Shown piece after piece: positions 61,266-64,000 of a stretch of 64,000 nucleotides of DNA. Positions within the stretch are counted from its first letter, which is position 1. The number at the start of each line of letters is the position of its first letter. The position numbers and the translations under genes are program-made. The notes under the pieces are model-generated. The model did no database searches, was not told where the DNA came from, and saw only the letters and a program-made list of their open reading frames with translations. The stretch comes from CAZAYY01 sp964489525 (GTDB lineage Bacteria > Chloroflexota > Anaerolineae > Anaerolineales > JABWBV01): assembly GCA_964489525.1 (NCBI GenBank), contig CAZAYY010000001.1, forward strand, positions 211,285-275,284, given 5' to 3'.

Positions 61266-64000
61266 ATGCGATCCAAAACTTCCGTAATTGGCCGTGTTTT
61301 GTTTTCACTGTTCAGTGCGGCGGTCTTCCTCGGTGTGATTTTTAGCACTCTGGCTGCACCCACCCCAACAATGGCTGCAGTGGCTGCCTGCGAATACTAC
61401 GTAGACGCCAACAATGCATCGCCATCAGATGGCTTGTCCTGGACCAACGCCTTCACCAAGCTACAAGACGCCCTGGCGCTCGCAACCAACCCCTGTACCA
61501 TCCATGTTGCCGAGGGTGTCTACTATCCCGACGAGGGAACCGGCCAGACGAACGATGCCCGTGCCAGCACCTTCACCCTGAAAACCGGCGTGGCCATCTA
61601 CGGCGGCTATCCCACCGGCGGCGGGACGCCCGACTGGCAGGCCAACCCCACCATCCTCAGCGGCGACCTGACCCAGGATGATGCTGGCAGCCCCAGCGGA
61701 ACCAACGCCTACCACGTCGTCTTCGCCAACGGTGTAGACAACACTGCTGTAATAGACGGCTTTACCATTACGGGTGGTTTGGCGAATGGGAGTGTTATTG
61801 ATGCTTTTGGCGGTGGAATGTACATTTACTACGCCTCCCCCACCCTGGTCAACCTAACGATCTCCGGTAACCAGACGCTCAATTACGGCGGCGGAGTGTA
61901 TGTTTTCAGAGGTTCCCCGTCGCTGGCCAACGCCACCATTTCCTGCAACTGGGCGAATCGAGGCGCGGGGGTGTACACCTACGAAAGCAATCCTACATTG
62001 ACCGGCGTCACCATCTCCTGCAACCAGTCTGAGTACGGCGCCGGGATTACCAATAGCGGTGGTAGCAACCCAAAGCTGACCAATGTGTCGATTTTTGGCA
62101 ACGCAGCCATTTATGGCGGCGGCATGATTAACGAATTCAGCAGCCCTACCCTCATCAATGTCACCATTTCCGGAAACAACGCCTCTTTGGTGGGCGGCGG
62201 AATGTTCAACATTTCCAGCAATCCCTCTATCCAGAACACCATTATCTGGGGGAATTCAGCGCAGGTGGTTAACATCACCAGCACTCCTACCTTTACCAAC
62301 ACCCTTGTGCAGGGCGGCATCGCCGGGTTAGGCACGGATGGCGGTGGCAACCTGTCTGCTGACCCGCTTTTCGTTGCCCTGGTCAGTGCCGCCAGCGCCC
62401 CCACCACCAGCGGCGACTACCGCCTGCAAGATACTTCTCCGGCGCTCAACGTGGGTAATAACGCCTTCAACACCGAACCCACAGATTTAGATGGCAACCC
62501 ACGCATCGTGAACACCACCATTGACCTGGGGGCATACGAAAACCAGACCCTGATTTGCCCTGTAGGCGGCATTTTGTATGTTGACCAGGATGCCAATGGC
62601 CTGAACAACGGTGCTTCCTGGATAGATGCCTTCATAAAACTACAAGATGCTCTGGCCGTCACCAACCCCTGCACCATCCATGTCGCCCAGGGCGTCTATT
62701 ACCCCGATGAAGGCGCCGGGCAGACCAACAACGCCCAGGCCAGCACCTTCCAGCTAAAGAATGGCCTGGCCATCTACGGCGGTTACCCCACCGGCGGCGG
62801 GACACGGGATATTGACGCCAACGTCACCATTCTGAGCGGCGACCTGGCCCAGGACGACACGAACACCGATGGCAACAACATTGCCGAGACCAGGAATGAT
62901 AAGGTTGGCGCCAATGCCATTACGGTTGTTAGCGCGGATAACTCCGTTACGACCGCTGTCCTGGATGGTTTTACGATCACTGCCGGCGGCAGCAACACTT
63001 CTAACAACAGCGGGGGCATCTACAACACGGGCGGCAGTTTTGCCCTGGCCCACCTCAGAATCTTGGGCAATACCGGAGATTACGGCGGCGGGATGGGCAG
63101 CTACTTCGGCACACTCACTTTTGAGGATGTCGAATTTTCTGGCAACTATGGAATTTACGGAGGGGGGTTGAGCATTGAACCAGGGAATGCCACGCTGAAT
63201 GATGTAGATTTCATCGCCAACCAGAGCTTTTTCTGGGGCTCCGGGATGTATCTTGGGGGTGGCTATTCCCAACCAACCACTGCTGACCTGACCAATGTGC
63301 GATTTATCGGTAACCTGGGATTCTTTGACAGTGTTTATAATGTAAGCGGCGGCGCAGATGGCGGCGGCCTGGCGCTCTCCTATGTAGACGCTGTAACGGT
63401 AACGAATGCCCTGTTTTCCGGCAACGAAGTTGACCGGTGGGGCGGCGCGGTGATGCAGTATGGTGGCACTTCTACCTTTACCAATATCACCGTCAGCGGC
63501 AACCATGCAGCCCTGATTGGCGGGGCTTTCCGCATCTGGGGCGGCTCAGCAACCATCCAAAACAGCATCATCCATGGCAACTCGGCGGGCACAGGCAGTG
63601 AGTTTGCTTTCAACGGCAGCCCCACGGTAATCATCAATAACTCCATTGTTAACGGAGGCTGCCCAGCAGCGGCTGTGTGCAGCGGTGTTGCCGACACCGC
63701 CCCACTGTTTATCGCCCCTGAGCCTGCAGCAAACGCCCCCACAACCGCCGGCGATTACCGCCTGCAGAACACCTCCCCGGCGCTCAACGTGGGTAACAAC
63801 GCCTTCAACACCGAACCCACCGACCTGGACGGCAGCCCGCGCATCGTGAACACCACCATTGACCTGGGCGCCTACGAAAACCAGACGCTCTTGCCCAGCG
63901 GGTCGATTTATTACCTCAGCTCCTCTGCCAACGGCACCATTGATGGCGTGGAATACAGTGATGAAGACATCCTGAGGTTTGACGGCACCAGCTGGTCTAT
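61266..64000 (+). CDS. Exported beta-helix protein 4 with duplicated choice-of-anchor-Q units (partial, continues past window)
   Basis: The frame opens at ATG 61266 (AGGAG about 6 nt upstream) and is still open at the window end, 911 codons later. A signal peptide (about 10-40: VLFSLFSAAVFLGVIFSTLAA...TMAA) precedes two tandem right-handed beta-helix units. Unit 1 starts YYVDANNASPSDGLSWTNAF (residue 44) and unit 2 LYVDQDANGLNNGASWIDAF (about 438); both contain CTIHVA(E/Q)GVYYPDEG, IYGGYPTGGG, several GGG(M/V)xxx coils with ISGN turns, and end SPALNVGNNAFNTEPTDLDG ... DLGAYENQT, the choice-of-anchor-Q closing. After unit 2 comes IYYLSSSANGTIDGVEYSDE..., a segment I associate with Chloroflexota secreted proteins. 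It is likely a surface protein of the same system as the three giants. Confidence 0.88.
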   Translation, partial: MRSKTSVIGRVLFSLFSAAVFLGVIFSTLAAPTPTMAAVAACEYYVDANNASPSDGLSWTNAFTKLQDALALATNPCTIHVAEGVYYPDEGTGQTNDARASTFTLKTGVAIYGGYPTGGGTPDWQANPTILSGDLTQDDAGSPSGTNAYHVVFANGVDNTAVIDGFTITGGLANGSVIDAFGGGMYIYYASPTLVNLTISGNQTLNYGGGVYVFRGSPSLANATISCNWANRGAGVYTYESNPTLTGVTISCNQSEYGAGITNSGGSNPKLTNVSIFGNAAIYGGGMINEFSSPTLINVTISGNNASLVGGGMFNISSNPSIQNTIIWGNSAQVVNITSTPTFTNTLVQGGIAGLGTDGGGNLSADPLFVALVSAASAPTTSGDYRLQDTSPALNVGNNAFNTEPTDLDGNPRIVNTTIDLGAYENQTLICPVGGILYVDQDANGLNNGASWIDAFIKLQDALAVTNPCTIHVAQGVYYPDEGAGQTNNAQASTFQLKNGLAIYGGYPTGGGTRDIDANVTILSGDLAQDDTNTDGNNIAETRNDKVGANAITVVSADNSVTTAVLDGFTITAGGSNTSNNSGGIYNTGGSFALAHLRILGNTGDYGGGMGSYFGTLTFEDVEFSGNYGIYGGGLSIEPGNATLNDVDFIANQSFFWGSGMYLGGGYSQPTTADLTNVRFIGNLGFFDSVYNVSGGADGGGLALSYVDAVTVTNALFSGNEVDRWGGAVMQYGGTSTFTNITVSGNHAALIGGAFRIWGGSATIQNSIIHGNSAGTGSEFAFNGSPTVIINNSIVNGGCPAAAVCSGVADTAPLFIAPEPAANAPTTAGDYRLQNTSPALNVGNNAFNTEPTDLDGSPRIVNTTIDLGAYENQTLLPSGSIYYLSSSANGTIDGVEYSDEDILRFDGTSWS
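61395..63885 (+). repeat. Tandem duplication of about 1.2-1.3 kb within gene 4
   Basis: 61395-62555 and 62574-63885 encode homologous units. The closing segments (about 62430-62550 and 63775-63885) are nearly identical as DNA, pointing to a recent duplication or gene conversion at the ends, while the middle coils have diverged. Confidence 0.75.

Overview
This window looks like Chloroflexota DNA, probably an Anaerolineae-type filamentous bacterium. The grounds are high G+C, very large secreted mosaic proteins of the CSLREA / choice-of-anchor-Q / DUF11 / LamG kind, C-termini of the form YLP(I/V/M)xxR, and spacers full of short degenerate CCCAGCTCCTGG-type repeats. The assignment is inferred from style; no rRNA or marker gene is present.

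Left part (1-4231): a maintenance-type module. Two minus-strand genes, a partial protein with a duplicated module plus a putative HTH and an ExeA/TniB-like AAA ATPase, are divergent from a plus-strand parA-parB pair. An AT-rich promoter region lies between the two directions. A perfect 26-28 bp palindrome occurs after parA and again after parB; it is a candidate centromere site, a terminator, or both. The module resembles a plasmid, chromid or integrated-element backbone more than a chromosomal soj/spo0J locus.

Spacer 4232-5726: no convincing conventional gene. It holds several families of short repeats, three sigma70-like promoter candidates, a structured leader and a possible 52-codon upstream ORF whose stop overlaps the ribosome-binding site of the first giant gene.

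Right part (5727-64000): four consecutive plus-strand genes for giant exported proteins of 5321, 6819, 5949 and more than 911 residues. Each has an N-terminal signal or hydrophobic segment followed by arrays of extracellular modules. Protein 1 is a Pmp-like beta-helix, RTX-like repeats and 14 DUF11 modules. Protein 2 has TSP3 repeats, an internal membrane cluster, LamG, delta-60, Fn3-like, P-domain and CARDB modules. Protein 3 has a transglutaminase-like domain, nine jelly-roll modules apparently placed inside an SdrD/Cna-B domain, Big_1 and NEW3-like modules. Protein 4 has duplicated choice-of-anchor-Q beta-helices. They are separated by a terminator or repeat elements and each has its own ribosome-binding site, so they look like separately transcribed members of one surface-protein locus (adhesin, sheath or S-layer-like; role inferred).

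The most notable signals are: the shared YLPxxxR tail, a possible uncharacterised sorting signal; higher-order repeat organisation in both arrays of protein 1; the domain-within-domain insertion in protein 3; the palindrome pair flanking parB; a repeated element with a 32-bp palindrome just behind the stop codons of giant genes 2 and 3; and spacer-style repeats that have entered coding sequence in frame.
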